The position numbers and the translations under genes were made by a program. A stretch of 64,000 nt of DNA from Hsuehochloa calcarea (taxonomy: Eukaryota; Streptophyta; Magnoliopsida; Poales; Poaceae). The notes beneath the pieces were generated by a model, which saw only the letters and a program-made list of their open reading frames with translations, was not told where the DNA came from and did not search any database. The stretch is from NCBI GenBank assembly GCA_036346395.1, contig CM070615.1, positions 7,941,534-8,005,533 of the forward strand, read 5' to 3'. Positions 44,247 to 59,478 of this stretch are shown piece by piece; position 1 is the stretch's first letter; every line of letters starts with the position of its first letter.

Positions 44247-46815
44247 TGTAACACCCCAGCCCAACACTGAGCCTAGAATGCCACCACACTACGCTTTAAA
44301 CTAATAATTATCGACACACTATATAATTACAGCAAGAAAACAATGATAATCATATCCATGGACCACAAAAGAGCAATGCATAATTATGGATCAAGTGATA
44401 ATAAATAATCATTGGGAATTATAACCAGGTAAATAATCCAAAGTAGCATCAACCAATGAATCCAAATTATTAAAGCAAATAGTCTAGTCCAAACATTGTC
44501 CTAAACTTTATTCAACCTCTAACATGTCCAGGAGTAATCCAATTCTGAATGAAAAGATTATGAAGGTAAATAATCATAAGTGGTCCATGTGCTCTACTCG
44601 CTCTCAGCTACGGCGCCCTCGAAGATCACCTAAAGACAACAATAGAGCAAGGGTGAGTCCACGACTCAGCAAACACATCCATAAACAACGAACAATAATC
44701 AATCAATAGCATTCAATAACTTCATTATCATCACAGGTACTTCTATTAACATTCACATGCAGTTATCTTCTCTTTGATTCACAACCATTAACCCTAATGT
44801 ATCAATGCAAATCTAATCTATATGTCCACATGCACTTCTTTCACAGATACGGTATAGCATGAGTGAATGCTCGCGACAACATTCACTCTCAAGCCCGTTC
44901 CTCCTCAAGGATCGGGGACCTCCTCCACTCTCGTGGAGTTGTGATCAATAATGATCACCTTCTCTTATGCAAAGATGCTTATGAATGCAAACATGCAAAC
45001 TCCATCATAAACATCATATCCAACTTTTCATCATGCTTGTCAACAAAGATATAAACATACCAATTATTTGTTTGCAATTAAACAAAATAAAAGCACAACA
45101 ATAATGGTAATAGAAGATAAAGAAAACAGTGATCGATCAATGATCGCTGTCTACCATGCACTTGCCTTTACTAGTTGCGACGCACAATTTGGCTAGCAGA
45201 TGGCAACAAGTACGACGCCTCTCCTACATTAAATACACAAATCTCAATACAAGCTACAGCATCATAAGAACAACAATCAATCGACATCGCTCCTACACGT
45301 TCCCAAATATACCACGAAACGCCGGTACCGAATAGTTACCCGTAGCTGACTTAGTGCTAAAACAAACGTAACTTTTGACTCGAAAGTCCGATCACCACAA
45401 ACCACCCCATTCTGGATTCTTCATAAAATTATCCACATTTTCTTAGATTACACAGACTTCTAATTAAATCATCTAACCCTCCGTATTTAGCCCAGAAAGC
45501 CGATCTGTCCGCTTCGGAACAGCAGTCTTATTAAATTCATAACTTTTGTTTTACTCAACCAAAATTCGCGTTCTCAGATTCTACAGAACCATTGAACAAT
45601 TAGCTACATCTTTCATGTAGATCAAAAACTCTAATTAAGCTATTTTCTATTTTTAATCTACAGTCTACCAAAACAGCGCCGAAAGACGACAACCGTAAAA
45701 ACAGCGGTCTTCCGAAAATCATAACTCGAAATCTACTTGTCCGATCGACATGATTAAATATGCTATAGAAAGATATCGAAATTATCTACAATTAACTAGT
45801 AGACGATATTTTCAACATTCGTCATTAAGGTACCGAATAAATCGTATACGTAACAAATGACTAAACCAATCTACCTTTTCAATTTTCCCCGACTAGAAAC
45901 GCTAAATAATTTCCCTTACAAACATGCTAGCTCTTCTCTCTCCATTAATTAACAGAACTAATTAAGCTACCCTTGCATGATTAGTAAATCACCATAGCTA
46001 ACCATGTGAACGAAACTAATTAACCACAACCAAAATAGCTAATCAATCAATTTGTGAGCTAATTGATTACTTACTCGGGAAGCTAGCAACCTGAGCACTA
46101 ACCAACTACTAATTAGCAGAGTTTAATACATCTACTTCTAATACGGCACCTCTCAATGAATTACGTATTCATATGTCTTGGGAAACCACCAGATCAAACA
46201 CTCCCATTTACTATCCAACCAAGGCAAGGCAGTACGCCACTACACAATGAACTATGCAATCCAGTATCCACCGAAGCTAACAATTGATTGCATGAAGACA
46301 AAAAGGACAGCAGTGTCTAGCAAATCAATAGACCTTGCCAAAAAAAAGGACGAGCAGCAATACTTTGGGCGAGAGCACAGCCTGGCCGAAGTCTTCACGC
46401 GGGGAGGGCAGGAGTCTCCACGCGGCTGCAGATGTTCGGCCGCGACCAGGAACGTCACGCGGCGATTCAAGACAAAGGCCGGCAAGAAGACAAAGAAGAA
46501 GGCAAAGACTCACCACGCGATGACGTAGCGACTCAGCGAAGACAAGACCGCGATCCTCACCAAGAAAGCGCCCACGTCGCGAGGCAAGCTAAGCAAGACT
46601 CGGCGGCAACACGGCGCAAGCAGAAAAACACCATTGGCTGGCGGCTTGGAAAGAAAAAGAAAAAGGCTAGGGTTTCTAGAGTTCCCAAGATCTATTTATA
46701 TAGTCCTTAAAAAAACTCTGAAATTCTATTTTTTTTATACGTACTATTTTATTTAATTACGCACCGATCCTTAAGACGTGATTATTAATATTTATTTATT
46801 TTTCAGAGTATTACA
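44247..46815 (-). repeat. LTR a of gypsy C (3' LTR in element orientation)
   Basis: 2,569 bp. A TATATAAATAGATC box (minus strand) lies near 46690-46705. The polypurine tract lies at 46816-46830. Nearly identical to LTRs b and c outside CAG/CTG sites. Confidence 0.95.
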
Positions 46816-49800
46816 TTCTACCCCCCTTAACGGAATTCGACCCCGAATTCTACTCGCCGTTCTACTCAAATAAAACTACACTGCTGAAATTAAACAACAA
46901 AATAACACGTGCAGACGTGAACAACTCAGGTATAGCTCGCGCATGCGAGACTCCAACTCCCAAGTCGCCTCTCTCGATCGATCGTCCACAAGACCTTGGC
47001 GTATACCAGCGTCTTGTGCCTCGGACTCGCTCCGACCTCTCCGAATGCGCGCGGACGCGACTCAACCGTGAGGTCTTGCTCAATAGTCACGGCTCTAATG
47101 AAATCTTATGCTCTGGATCTCTCAAAACTTTCAAAGATCGAGGCGTGAAACACATTATGAACTCCACGCATGGACTCGGGAAGGTCCAGCGGTAAGCTAA
47201 CTTCCCAATTCTTGCAATAATCGGGAGCGGTCCAGCGTACCTCGGGCTAAGCTTTCCTTTGGTACCAAACCGAACAATACCTTTAGTGGGAGACACTCTC
47301 AAGAGCACTGGTCACCCACCGCAAACTCCAAGTCACGCCTCCTCAAATCAAGATAACTTTTACGTCTACTCGAGCCGCTAATGATTACGCCTCACCATGG
47401 CCACACGCTCAACGGTCTTGAATCGGTCAGGACCCAAAGCGCCTTCTCTCAATCGCATCCCAACAAAGCGGCGATCGCACTTCCGCCCATAGAGAACCTC
47501 GAATGGCGCTCTAATCTTGGAATGGTAACTATTATTATAAGCAAACTCGCAAGTGGCAATGGTCCTCCCAACTACCCTTCAAGACAAAACACAAGATCGC
47601 AACATATCCTCCAAAGTCTGAATAGTGCGCCTGATCGCCCATCATGCGTGGGTGAAATTTGTACTAAGGCGCGGTGTGTGCCCAATGCACTCTGCAGACT
47701 CTCCCGAACTTGGAGACAAACTTGGCGTCCTGTCGTAAATGATGGTCTTTGGCACACCATGCGGTCTTACTATTTCACGCACATAAATAGGAGCTAGATC
47801 ACTCATTTGAATTTGTCGTGCGAATAGGAATGAAGTGTGCGATTCTTGAATCGATCCACCACTACCCAAACTGCATCCTTCCCTCGCGGCGAACGAGGCA
47901 ACGCCACCACAAAATCCATAGAGATATCATCCCAAGGCCACTAGGGTACCTCCAAAGGCTGCAATAACCCTGCGGGGCGCTTGTGTTCACTTTCACTTGT
48001 CGACAAACACCACAAGAAGCCACATAATTAGCAATGTCCACCTTCATTCTTTTCCACCAAAAATTCTGTTTCAAATCTCGATACATCTTAGTCTCACCAG
48101 GATGAACAGTGTACGGAGTGCGATGTGCCTCCCTCAAGATATCATCTTTGACCTTCGCCTTTTGTGGCACACAAAGACGTCCTTTAAACCTCAAAGTACC
48201 AAAATCATCCATGCTAAAATCACTCTCTTTGCCCTCATCCAGACGCTTCCTAACCTCCTGTAATAGTCTGTCACTCTGTTGTGCTTCCCGCACACGGTCT
48301 GGAATAGCTGACTCAAGAATCAACTGAGTCTCAACATGTGTCGTGCCCGCATAACAATAGGATATACCCATGCGATCAAAATCAGCAATAAGGCAATCTA
48401 GAGTAGCGGGAGTCGCCTTACGACTAAGAGCATCAGCAACTACATTGGCCTTGCCTGGATGATACTGAATAGTAAGATCATAATCCTTGATCAACTCCAA
48501 CCACCTCCTTTGCCTCAAATTCAAATCCTTCTTAGTGAAGATATACTTGAGACTCTTGTGATCTGTGAAAATATCACAAGGCTCACCGTATAGATAATGC
48601 CTCCAAATCTTGAGAGCAAAAACAACCGCAGCCAACTCCAAATCATGAGTGGGATAATTCTGCTCGTGCTTCTTTAGGCGCCTCGGCGCATAAGCAATCA
48701 CCTTACCGTCTTGCATGAGAACACGGCCAAAACCCACTCGTGGCGATCTGAAAAGGCGTGAACCGCTTTCTGGTTGGGAAGAGTGAGAATAGGAGAGGTC
48801 ACCAACCTCTCTTTCAAAGTCTAAACTGCGCTCACACTCGTCAGTCCACTGGAACCTCGCACCTTTCTGAGTAAGCTGAGACATCGGTTTGGCGATGATA
48901 GAGAAATCCTGCACAAAACGCCGATAATAACCAGCCAACCCCAAGAAACTCCTCACCTCCTTCACATTAGTCGGCCTCTTCCAATCCACCACTGTGGATA
49001 CCTTGCTAGGATCAACAGCAATACCCTGAGGGTTAATCACATGACCCAGAAAACCCACTTCTGAAATCCAGAACTCACACTTCTTCAACTTAGCATAGAA
49101 CTTGTGCTCTCTCAAAGTATCTAAAACCAGCCTCAAATGACGCTCATGATCCTCATTGGTCTTGGAATAGATAAGAATGTCATCAATGAACACCACCACG
49201 AAGTCATCAAGATACTCGTGTAACATGTTGTTCATGGTCTCCATAAAAATGGCAGATGCATTAGTCAATCCAAAAGACATAACTTTATACTCATAATGCC
49301 CATACCTGGTGGAGAAAGCAGTCTTCTCTACATCCTGCTCACGCACACGGATTTGATTATACCCGATCGAGATCGATCTTGGAGAATACTTGAGCTCCAT
49401 TCAACCGATCAAACAAGTCCTCAATGCGGGCAATGGATATTTGTTCTTGATTGTGATCGCATTAAGCGCACGATAATCAATACACATCGCCAACTCCCAT
49501 CCTTCTTCTCTCGTGAATAGAACAGAGCTCCCCACGGCGATACACTACGCCTGATCAAACCTTTAGCCAACAAATCATCCAATTGCTTCTTCAACTCGTC
49601 CTGGAACGGACGTGCTAATCTATATGGAGACATCGAGATGGGGCGAGTACGGAACAAGATCAATGCGAAACTCCACGTCTCGCGCAGTGGCAAACCCTAA
49701 GCTCGGTGGGAACACATCCGGTAATCACTAACCACTGGAATCTCCTCAATCTGCGAAGCCACACTCGCTTTCTCGGCAAGAGCTAAAGAAGCCCGATTTT

Positions 49801-51849
49801 CCATCGCGCGACGACCCGGAAGCAATCCAATTAATATCGAAAGAGAGCGCGAGGCGCACTTCCTGAAAGGTCAAAGTCTCCCGCACGAAGTGCGCACGCA
49901 GACCATTCTACGTAAACAAGATATCACGGCTCGATAAGAGTGCAACCAATCCATACCCAAGATAACGTCGAACGGCTCCATTTGAATAACTATCAAATTC
50001 GCCGTGAACTTCTCTCCATCAATGACAATAGAGCACCGGGACAAAAAGAGAACTAGCAATAATACCCCGGAGAACTAACCAACACCGATCGAGAAATCCA
50101 TGCAGATACTCAAGTTCGCTCTCCTAGCAAACGCCACGACACAAACGAAAAGGTAGCTCTGAATCAAAAGGACTAAAGCATCAAGCGAATCCACAAGCAA
50201 AGTACTGTCACCACGTCGGGGCGACCCACGGACTCACTGTGGGCATGGCGTACACTCCTGTGGCGCCATGGCGAAAAGAAGACGACGGCGGGCGGCGAGC
50301 CCCAACAATCTTGTGGCGGTGCGGTAAAGCCGGTCGTGCAACCTGAAGTGGTGCGAAGGTGGCCGCAAGAGTACCCCGGAGGCGCCCAAGTTGAAGGAAA
50401 TGACAGCGCAGGAGGAGCAGTCATCATCTGGAAAGATCCTCGAGCAGGACCCACTCAAGAAGAAGATGGCACAGGCTCCCACTTGATCACGCTTAGCGGG
50501 GTTACGCGACACACCCTCCTTGTGACCCGGTCGGCCACACCGACGGCAATCTCCGTCCAAGTGCACTCAAGAGGTGTGGTGTCCATCTCCGCACTTAAAG
50601 CAAAGCATGCCCCGCCTACAGGGACAGACGAAGAGCCGAGTACGCAAAAGGACGAGGCGCCAAGAAGAGAACGGCCTCGGCGCTTAGACTCGAAAGATCT
50701 GCGGTCCTCCTTGAATTTCTTGAAAGGTGTCACGAATGACCCACTTCGCTCACTAGAGCTCCTCTTCCGTCACCACCGAAACTACGATCCACCGAGGCTT
50801 GTCGCCTTTGTGAGTGCATCTCCAACTCCATGCCCCCGGCTTGCTCCACCACAGTCAGTAATCACGGAGTGGAGTAGCTCCCAACACATCCAGTACTCGA
50901 ATTGAGACCCGCGGAACCTCTTGGCTTTCGAAGATCATCGTTCGCTCATGAAGGGACAAAGCGAACCAAGTTGTTGAACTCACCTCATACTCAAGAATAG
51001 ACCACTTCCCACGAGCAAAGGTCGTCAAGGCAACCTCCATCTTCTCAACAAAGAATAGGGGTAGAACTTTCCTTGAACTCGATCAACAAAGTCCTCCCAA
51101 GTGATCGCCCTTGAGTGGCGGTCCTCGAAGACAACACGCCCTCCCACCAAATATCCGCTGCCCTTTGGTGAAAGGCCACAAAGCGGACCCTCGATGTGAG
51201 GACATCTCTAAAGCTCCAAAGCGCCTCTCCATGTAGCGCAACGGTCCATTGCCTAGACCGGTGTGCCCGACCCATCAAACGGATCCAACCTCAATCCCAT
51301 CCACTCTCGAAGTGACATCCGCGCCTCAGGAACCGGTGGATGAACGACAGGAGCAACAACAGATGCCGCAGCAACAGGGGCTGCCGGCGCCTGTTGACGA
51401 AGAGCACGGATCTCTCCCACCAACTCTCTCAACAAAGCAGGGGTCTCATCCTGGACCCCAACCGGAGGCGGGTCAACAAAGAACCCCTCACCATCGACTA
51501 AGCGCACAGAGGTGGCTCCACGGACCCTCGTCCGCGGCCCCGACCTCCACGACCGCGGCCACCACGACCACGTCCTCTACCCCTCGGCATAGCTATCAAC
51601 CACAATCAACAATACACAATGAGCTCAAAGGTCAAAATGAACTCATGCATCAATAAACAACATAACGGAAGCGTAAAACTATATTCGTACCTCTCTCTAA
51701 CCTACTGTGCACTAGTGTGTCAAATTTTAGGTTAGTTAACCATTAGCAAATTTTAGTTGATTTACTAAACTAAAACAAATTTTAACAATTTTAGTTTGCC
51801 TAAGTTGTTAATCTATTCACCACGGACCTAAAGCCGCTCGATACCAAGC
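46816..51849 (-). pseudogene. Gypsy C internal domain 1 (gag-pol, frame-broken)
   Basis: Gag starts at ATG 51590 (MPRGRGRGRG-type Arg/Gly repeat) and continues with VGVQDETPALLRELVGEIRA near 51440 and GLRLDPFDGSGTPV near 51260. A CCHC knuckle CRRCGRPGHKEG lies near 50540. The protease end VILGMDWLHSY is near 49960. Reverse transcriptase, RNase H and integrase start run in one long frame at 49400-47862 (SFGLTNASAIFMETMNNMLH, FIDDILIYSKTNEDHERHLR, FTDHKSLKYIFTKKDLNLRQ, then CGVCRQVK). The integrase core, pol C-terminus (FGTKGKLSPRYAGPLPIIAR, near 47250) and tail are broken by shifts. It differs from internal domain 2 chiefly by small changes at CAG/CTG. Confidence 0.85.
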
Positions 51850-54418
51850 TGTAACACCCAAACCCAACATCGAGCCTAGAATGCCACCACACTACGCTTT
51901 AAACTAATAATTATCGACACACTATATAATTACAGCAAGAAAACAATGATAATCATATCCATGGACCACAAAAGAGCAATGCATAATTATGGATCAAGAG
52001 ATAATAAATAATCATTGGGAATTATAACCAGGTAAATAATCCAAAGTAGCATCAACCAATGAATCCAAATTATTAAAGCAAATAGTCTAGTCCAAACATT
52101 GTCCTAAACTTTATTCAACCTCTAACATGTCCAGGAGTAATCCAATTCTGAATGAAAAGATTACGAAGGTAAATAATCATAAGTGGTCCATGTGCTCTAC
52201 TCGCTCTCAGCTACGGCGCCCTCGAAGATCACCTAAAGACAACAATAGAGCAAGGGTGAGTCCACGACTCAGCAAACACATCCATAAACAACGAACAATA
52301 ATCAATCAACATCATTCAATAACTTCATTATCATCACAGGTACTTCTATTAACATTCACATGCAGTTATCTTCTCTTTGATTCACAACCATTAACCCTAA
52401 TGTATCAATGCAAATCTAATCTATATGTCCACATGCACTTCTTTCGCGTATACCGGTATAGCATGAGTGAATGCTCGCGACAACATTCACTCTCAAGCCC
52501 GTTCCTCCTCAAGGATCGGGGACCTCCTCCACTCCCGTGGAGTTGTGATCAATAATGATCACCTTCTCTTATGCAAAGATGCTTATGAATGCAAACATGC
52601 AAACTCCATCATAAACATCATATCCAACTTTTCATCATGCTTGTCAACAAAGATATAAACATACCAATTATTTGTTTGCAATTAAACAAAATAAAAGCAC
52701 AACAATAATGGTAATAGAAGATAAAGAAAACAGTGATCGATCAATGATCGCTGTCTACCATGCACTTGCCTTTACTAGTTGCGACGCACAATTTGGCTAG
52801 CAGATGGCAACAAGTACGACGCCTCTCCTACATTAAATACACAAATCTCAATACAAACTACAGCATCATAAGAACAACAATCAATCGACATCGCTCCTAC
52901 ACGTCCCCAAATATACCACGAAACGCCGGTACCGAATAGTTACCCGTAGCTGACTTAGTGCTAAAACGAACGTAACTTTTGACTCGAAAGTCCGATCACC
53001 ACAAACCACCCCATTCTGGATTCTTCATAAAATTATCCACATTTTCTTAGATTACACAGACTTCTAATTAAATCATCTAACCCTCCGTATTTAGCCCAGA
53101 AAGCCGATCTGTCCGCTTCGGAACAGCAGTCTTACTAAATTCATAACTTTTGTTTTACTCAACCAAAATTCGCGTTCTCAGATTCTACAGAACCATTGAA
53201 CAATTAGCTACATCTTTCATGTAGATCAAAAACTCTAATTAAGCTATTTTCTATTTTTAATCTACAGTCTACCAAAACAGCGCCGAAAGACGACAACCGT
53301 AAAAACAGCGGTCTTCCGAAAATCATAACTCGAAATCTACTTGTCCGATCGACATGATTAAATATGCTATAGAAAGATATCAAAATTATCTACAATTAAC
53401 TAGTAGACGATATTTTCAACATTCGTCATTAAGGTACCCGAATAAATCGTATACGTAACAAACAGACTAAACCAATCTACCTTTTCAATTTTCCCCGACT
53501 AGAAACGCTAAATAATTTCCCTTACAAACATGCTAGCTCTTCTCTCTCCATTAATTAACAGAACTAATTAAGCTACCCTTGCATGATTAGTAAATCACCA
53601 TAGCTAACCATGTGAACGAAACTAATTAACCACAACCAAAATAGCTAATCAATCAATTTGTGAGCTAATTGATTACTTACTCGGGAAGCTAGCAACCTGA
53701 GCACTAACCAACTACTAATTAGCGAGTTTAATACATCTACTTCTAATACGGCACCTCTCAATGAATTACGTATTCATATGTCTTGGGAAACCACCAGATC
53801 AAACACTCCCATTTACTATCCAACCAAGGCAAGGCAGTACGCCACTACACAATGAACTATGCAATCCAGTATCCACCGAAGCTAACAATTGATTGCATGA
53901 AGACAAAAAGGACAGCAGTGTCTAGCAAATCAATAGACCTTGCCAAAAAAAAAGGACGAGCAGCAATACTTTGGGCGAGAGCACAGCCTGGCCGAAGTCT
54001 TCACGCGGGAGGGCAGAGTCTCCACGCAGTGCAGATGTTGGCGCGACCAGAACGCCACGCGGCGATTCGGCAAAGCGGCAAAGGCGGCCTAAGAAGACAA
54101 AGAAGAAGGCAAAGACTCACCACGCGATGACGTAGCGACTCGGCGGAAGAAGACAAAGACGATCCTCACCGCAGCGCCCACGCGAGGGCAAGCTTAGCGA
54201 GACTCGGCGGCAACACACGCGAAGCGAAAAAACACCATTGGTGGCGGCTTGGAAAGAAAAAGAAAAATGCTAGGGTTTCTAGAGTTCCCAAGATCTATTT
54301 ATATAGTCCTTAAAAAAACTCTGAAATTCTATTTTTTTTATACGTACTATTTTATTTAATTACGCACCGATCCTTAAGACGTGATTATTAATATTTATTT
54401 ATTTTTCAGAGTATTACA
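51850..54418 (-). repeat. LTR b of gypsy C (middle LTR)
   Basis: 2,569 bp, shared by the two internal domains: it serves as downstream LTR of internal 2 and upstream LTR of internal 1. It lacks any flanking target duplication of its own. In element orientation its downstream primer-binding site reads TGGTATCGAGC. Confidence 0.95.
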
Positions 54419-57400
54419 TTCTACCCCCCTTAACGGAATTCGACCCCGAATTCTACTCGCCGTTCTACTCAAATAAAACTACACTGCTGAAATTAAACAA
54501 CAAAAATAACACGTACCCGACGTGAACAACTCTAGGTATAGCTCGCGCATGCGAGACTCCAACTCCCAAGTCGCCTCTCTCTCGGTGATCGTCCACGGCA
54601 CCTTGACGTATACCAACGTCTTGTGCCTCAAAGACTCGCTCCGACCTCTCCGAATCGCGCTACGGACGCGACTCAAGCTGTGAGGTCTTGCTCAATAGTC
54701 GTGGCTCTAATGAAATCTTATGCTCTGGATCTCTCAAAAACTTTCAAAGATCGAGGCGTGAAACACATTATGAACTCCACGCATGGACTCGGGAAGGTCC
54801 AGCGTAAGCTAACTTCCCAATTCTTGCAATAATCGGAACGGTCCAACGTACCTCGGGCTAAGCTTTCCTTTGGTACCAAACCGAACAATACCTTTAGTGG
54901 GAGACACTCAAGAGCACTGGTCACCCACGCAAACTCCAAGTCACGCCTCCTCAAATCAAGATAACTTTTCGTCTACTCGAGTGCTAATGATTACGCCTCA
55001 CCATGGCCACACGCTCAACGGTCTTTCAATCGGTCGGACCCAAAGCGCCTTCTCTCCAATCGCATCCCAACAAAGCGGCGATCCGCACTTCCGCCCATAG
55101 AGAACCTCGAATGGCGCGGCTCTATCTTGGAATGGTAACTATTATTATAAGCAAACTCTGCAAGTGGCAACTGGTCCTCCCAACTACCCTTCCAAGACAA
55201 AACACAAGATCGCAACATATCCTCCAAAGTCTGAATAGTACGCTCTGACTGCCCATCTGTCTGTGGGTGAAACGCTGTACTAAGGCGGAGCTGTGTGCCC
55301 AATGCACTCTGCAGACTCTCCCAGAACTTGGAGACAAACTTCGCGTCCCTGTCAGAAATGATGGTCTTTGGCACACCATGCAGTCTTACTATTTCACGCA
55401 CATAAATAGGAGCTAGATCACTCGCTGAATTTGTCGTGCGAATAGGAATGAAGTGTGCAGATTTGCTGAATCGATCCACCACTACCCAAACTGCATCCTT
55501 CCCTCGCGGCGAACGAGGCAATGCCACCACAAAATCCATAGAGATATCATCCCAAGGCCACTAGGGTACCTCCAAAGGCTGCAATAACCCTGCAGGACGC
55601 TTGTGTTCAGCTTTCACTTGCTGACAAACACCACAAGAAGCCACATAATTAGCAATGTCCACCTTCATTCTTTTCCACCAAAAATTCTGTTTCAAATCTC
55701 GATACATCTTAGTCTCACCAGATGAATGAGCGATTATGGAGTGCGATGTGCCTCCTCAAGATATCATCTTTGACCTTCGCCTTTTGTGGCACACAAAGAC
55801 GTCCTTTAAACCTCAAAGTACCAAAATCATCCATGCTAAAATCACTCTCTTTGCCCTCATCCAGACGCTTCCTAACCTCCTGTAATAGTCTGTCACTCTG
55901 TTGTGCTTCCCGCACACGGTCTGGAATAGCTGACTCAAGAATCAACTGAGTCTCAACATGTGTCGTGCCCGCATAACAATAGGATATACCCATGCGATCA
56001 AAATCAGCAATAAGGCAATCTAGAGTAGCGGGAGTCGCCTTACGACTAAGAGCATCAGCAACTACATTGGCCTTGCACGGATGATCTTGAATAGTAAGAT
56101 CATAATCCTTGATCAACTCCAACCACCTCCTTTGCCTCAAATTCAAATCCTTCTGAGTGAAGATATACTTGAGACTCTTGTGATCTGTGAAAATATCACA
56201 AGGCTCACCGTATAGATAATGCCTCCAAATCTTGAGAGCAAAAACAACCGCAGCCAACTCCAAATCATGAGTGGGATAATTCTGCTCGTGCTTCTTTAGC
56301 TGCCTCGACGCATAAGCAATCACCTTACCGTCTTGCATGAGAACACAGCCAAAACCCACTCGTGACGCATCTGAAAAGACTGTGAACCGCTTTCCTGGTT
56401 CGGGAAGAGTGAGAATAGGAGAGGTCACCAACCTCTCTTTCAAAGTGCAGAAACTGCGCTCACACTCGTCAGTCCACTGGAACCTCGCACCTTTCTGAGT
56501 AAGCTGAGACATCGGTTTGACGATGATAGAGAAATCCTGCACAAAACGCCGATAATAACCAGCCAACCCCAAGAAACTCCTCACCTCCTTCACATTAGTC
56601 GGCCTCTTCCAATCCACCACTGTGGATACCTTGCTAGGATCAACAAAGAATACCCCGAGGGTTAATCACATGACCGTAAAACCCACTTCAAATCCGAACT
56701 CACACTTCTTCAACTTAGCATAGAACTTGTGCTCTCTCAAAGTATCTAAAACCAGCCTCAAATGACGCTCATGATCCTCATTGGTCTTGGAATAGATAAG
56801 AATGTCATCAATGAACACCACCACGAAGTCATCAAGATACTCGTGTAACATGTTGTTCATGGTCTCCATAAAAATGGCAGATGCATTAGTCAATCCAAAA
56901 GACATAACTTTATACTCATAATGCCCATACCGTGGAGAAAGCGGTCTTCTCTACATCCTCGCCACGCACACGGATTTGATTATACCCTGACTGGAGATCG
57001 ATCTTGGAGAATACTTGAGCTCCATTCAACCGATCAAACAAGTCCTCAATGCGGGGCAATGGATATTTGTTCTTGATTGTGACTGCATTAAGCGCACGAT
57101 AATCAATACACATGCGCCAACTCCCATCCTTCTTCTCTGTGAACAGAACAGGAGCTCCCCACGGCGATACACTACGCCTGATCAAACCTTTAGCCAACAA
57201 ATCATCCAATTGCTTCTTCAACTCGTCCTGGAACGGACGTGCTAATCTATATGGAGACATCGAGATGGGACGAGTACCCGGAACAAGATCAATGCGAAAC
57301 TCCACGTCTCGCGCAGGTGGCAAACCCGGAAGCTCAGCCGGGAACACATCTGGGTAATCACTAACCACTGGAATCTCCTCAATCTGCGAAGCCACACTCG

Positions 57401-59478
57401 GTTTCTCAGCAAGAGCTAAAAGAAGCCGATTTTCGCACGCGACCCGGAACATCCGGATAATATCGAAAGAGAGCGAGGCGCACTTCACTGAAAGGTCAAA
57501 GTCTCCCAGACGGGTGCGCACAGACCGCATTCTCGTAAACAAGATATCACGGCTCGATAAGAGTGCAACCAATCCATACCCAAGATAACGTCGAACGGCT
57601 CCATTTGAATAACTATCAAATTCGCCGTGAACTTCTCTCCATCAATGACAATAGAGCACCGGGACAAGCAAGTAGAACTAGCAATAATACCCCGTGAGAA
57701 CTAACCAACACCGATCGAGAAATCCATTGCATACTCAAGTTCGCTCTCCTAGCAAACGCCACGACACAAACGAAAAGGTAGCTCTGAATCAAAAGGACTA
57801 AAGCATCAAACGAATCCACAAGCAAAGTACTGCCACCACGTCGGGGCGACCCACGGACTCATTGTGGGCATGGCGTACCTCTGTGGCGCCATGGCGAAAG
57901 AAGACGACGGCGGGCGGCGAGCCCCAACAATCTGCTTGTGGCGGTGCGGTAAAGCCGGTCGTGCAACTTTGAAGTGGTGCGAAGGTGGCGGTGCCGAGAG
58001 TACCCTACGGAGGCGCCTGTTGAAGGAAATGACAGCAGGAGGAGCGGTCATCATCCGGAAAGATCCTCGGCAGACCCATCAAGAAGAAGATGGCACAGCT
58101 CCCACTTGATCACGCTTAGCGGGTTACGCGACACACCCGCTCCTTGTGACCCGGTCGGCCACAGCGCGGCAATCTCCGTCAAGTGCACTCGGCAGTGCGG
58201 TGTCCATCTCGCACTTAAAGCAAAGCATGCCCCGCCTCGACAGACGAAGAGCTGAGTACTGCAAAGGACGAGGCGTCAAGAAGAGAACGGCCTCGATCGC
58301 TAGACACGAAAGATGCGGTCCTCCTTGAATTTCTTGAAAGGTGTGTTGAGCAGACCCACTTCGCTCACTAGAGCTCCTCTTCCGTCACCACCGAAACTAC
58401 GATCCACCGAGGCTTGTGCGCCTTTGTGAGTGCATCTCCAACTCCATGCCCCGGCTTGCTCCACCACAGAGCTGTAATCACGGAGTGGAGTAGCTCCCAA
58501 CACATGCTTGGTACTCAGGCACTGAGACCCCGACGGAACCTCTTGGCTTTGAAGATCATCGTTCTCTTCAAGGGACAAAGCGAACCAAGTTGTTGAACTC
58601 ACCTCATACTCGGCAATAGACCACTTCCTCTGAGCAAAGGTCGTCAAGGCAACCTCCATCTTCTCAACAAAAGAATAGGGGTAGAACTTTCCCTTGAACT
58701 GATCAACAAAGTCCTCCCAAGTGACTGGCCCTTGAGTGGCGGTCCTCGAAGACAACACGCCCTCCCACCAAATATCTGCTTGCCCTTTCAGCTGAAAGGC
58801 CACAAAGCGGACCCTCTGATGTGAGGACATCTCTAAAGCTCCAAACTGCCTCTCCATGTAGCGCAACCAGTCCGCTGCCTAGACCGGTGTGCCCGACCCA
58901 TCAAACGGATCCAACCTCAATCCCATCCACTCTCGAAGTGACATCGCGCCTCCAGAACCGGTGGATGAGCAGCAGAGCAACAACAGATGCCGCAGCAACA
59001 GGGGCTGCCGGCGCCTGTTGACGAAGAGCACGGATCTCTCCCACCAACTCTCTCAACAAAGCAGGGGTCTCATCCTGGACCCCAACCGGAGGCGGGTCAA
59101 CAGCAACCCCCTCAGCTACTGACTCAACTGCTACAGGAGGTGGCTCCACGGACCCTCGTCCGCGGCCCCGACCTCCACGACCGCGGCCACCACGACCACG
59201 TCCTCTACCCCTCGGCATAGCTATCAACCACAATCAACAATACACAATGAGCTCAAAGGTCAAAATGAACTCATGCATCAATAAACAACATAACGGAAGC
59301 GTAAAACTATATTCGTACCTCTCTCTAACCTACTGTGCACTAGTGTGTCAAATTTTAGGTTAGTTAACCATTAGCAAATTTTAGTTGATTTACTAAACTA
59401 AAACAAATTTTAACAATTTTAGTTTGCCTAAGTTGTTAATCTATTCACCACGGACCTAAAGCCCGCTCTGATACCAAC
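54419..59478 (-). pseudogene. Gypsy C internal domain 2 (gag-pol, better preserved)
   Basis: Gag starts at ATG 59218 with RGRGRGGRGRGGRGRGRG, an RGG-like basic tail, then QADIWWEGVLSSRTATQGPV and KMEVALTTFAQRKWSIAEYE (58866-58560). The zinc knuckle region near 58150 is shifted. The protease C-terminus VILGMDWLHSY is near 57580. Reverse transcriptase runs 57470-56700 (MCIDYRALNAVTIKNKYPLP, FSKIDLQSGYNQIRV, FVVVFIDDILIYSK). RNase H (56620-56000) has SDASRVGFGCVLMQDGKVIA. Integrase (55950-55015) has MDFVVALPRSPRGKDAVWVV, IISDRDAKFVSKFWESLQSA and HPQTDGQSERTIQTL, giving all three D,D,E residues. A C-terminal segment VKVPWTITEREATWELESRM near 54560 is chromodomain-like, fitting a plant chromovirus. 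Breaks remain in gag, protease and the pol end. Confidence 0.9.
59464..59476 (-). other. tRNA primer-binding site of gypsy C internal 2
   Basis: On the minus strand TTGGTATCAGAGC lies two bases after LTR c. It matches the usual initiator-Met tRNA site exactly. The equivalent site beside LTR b (about 51836-51848) reads TTGGTATCGAGC, with CAG reduced to CG. Confidence 0.85.
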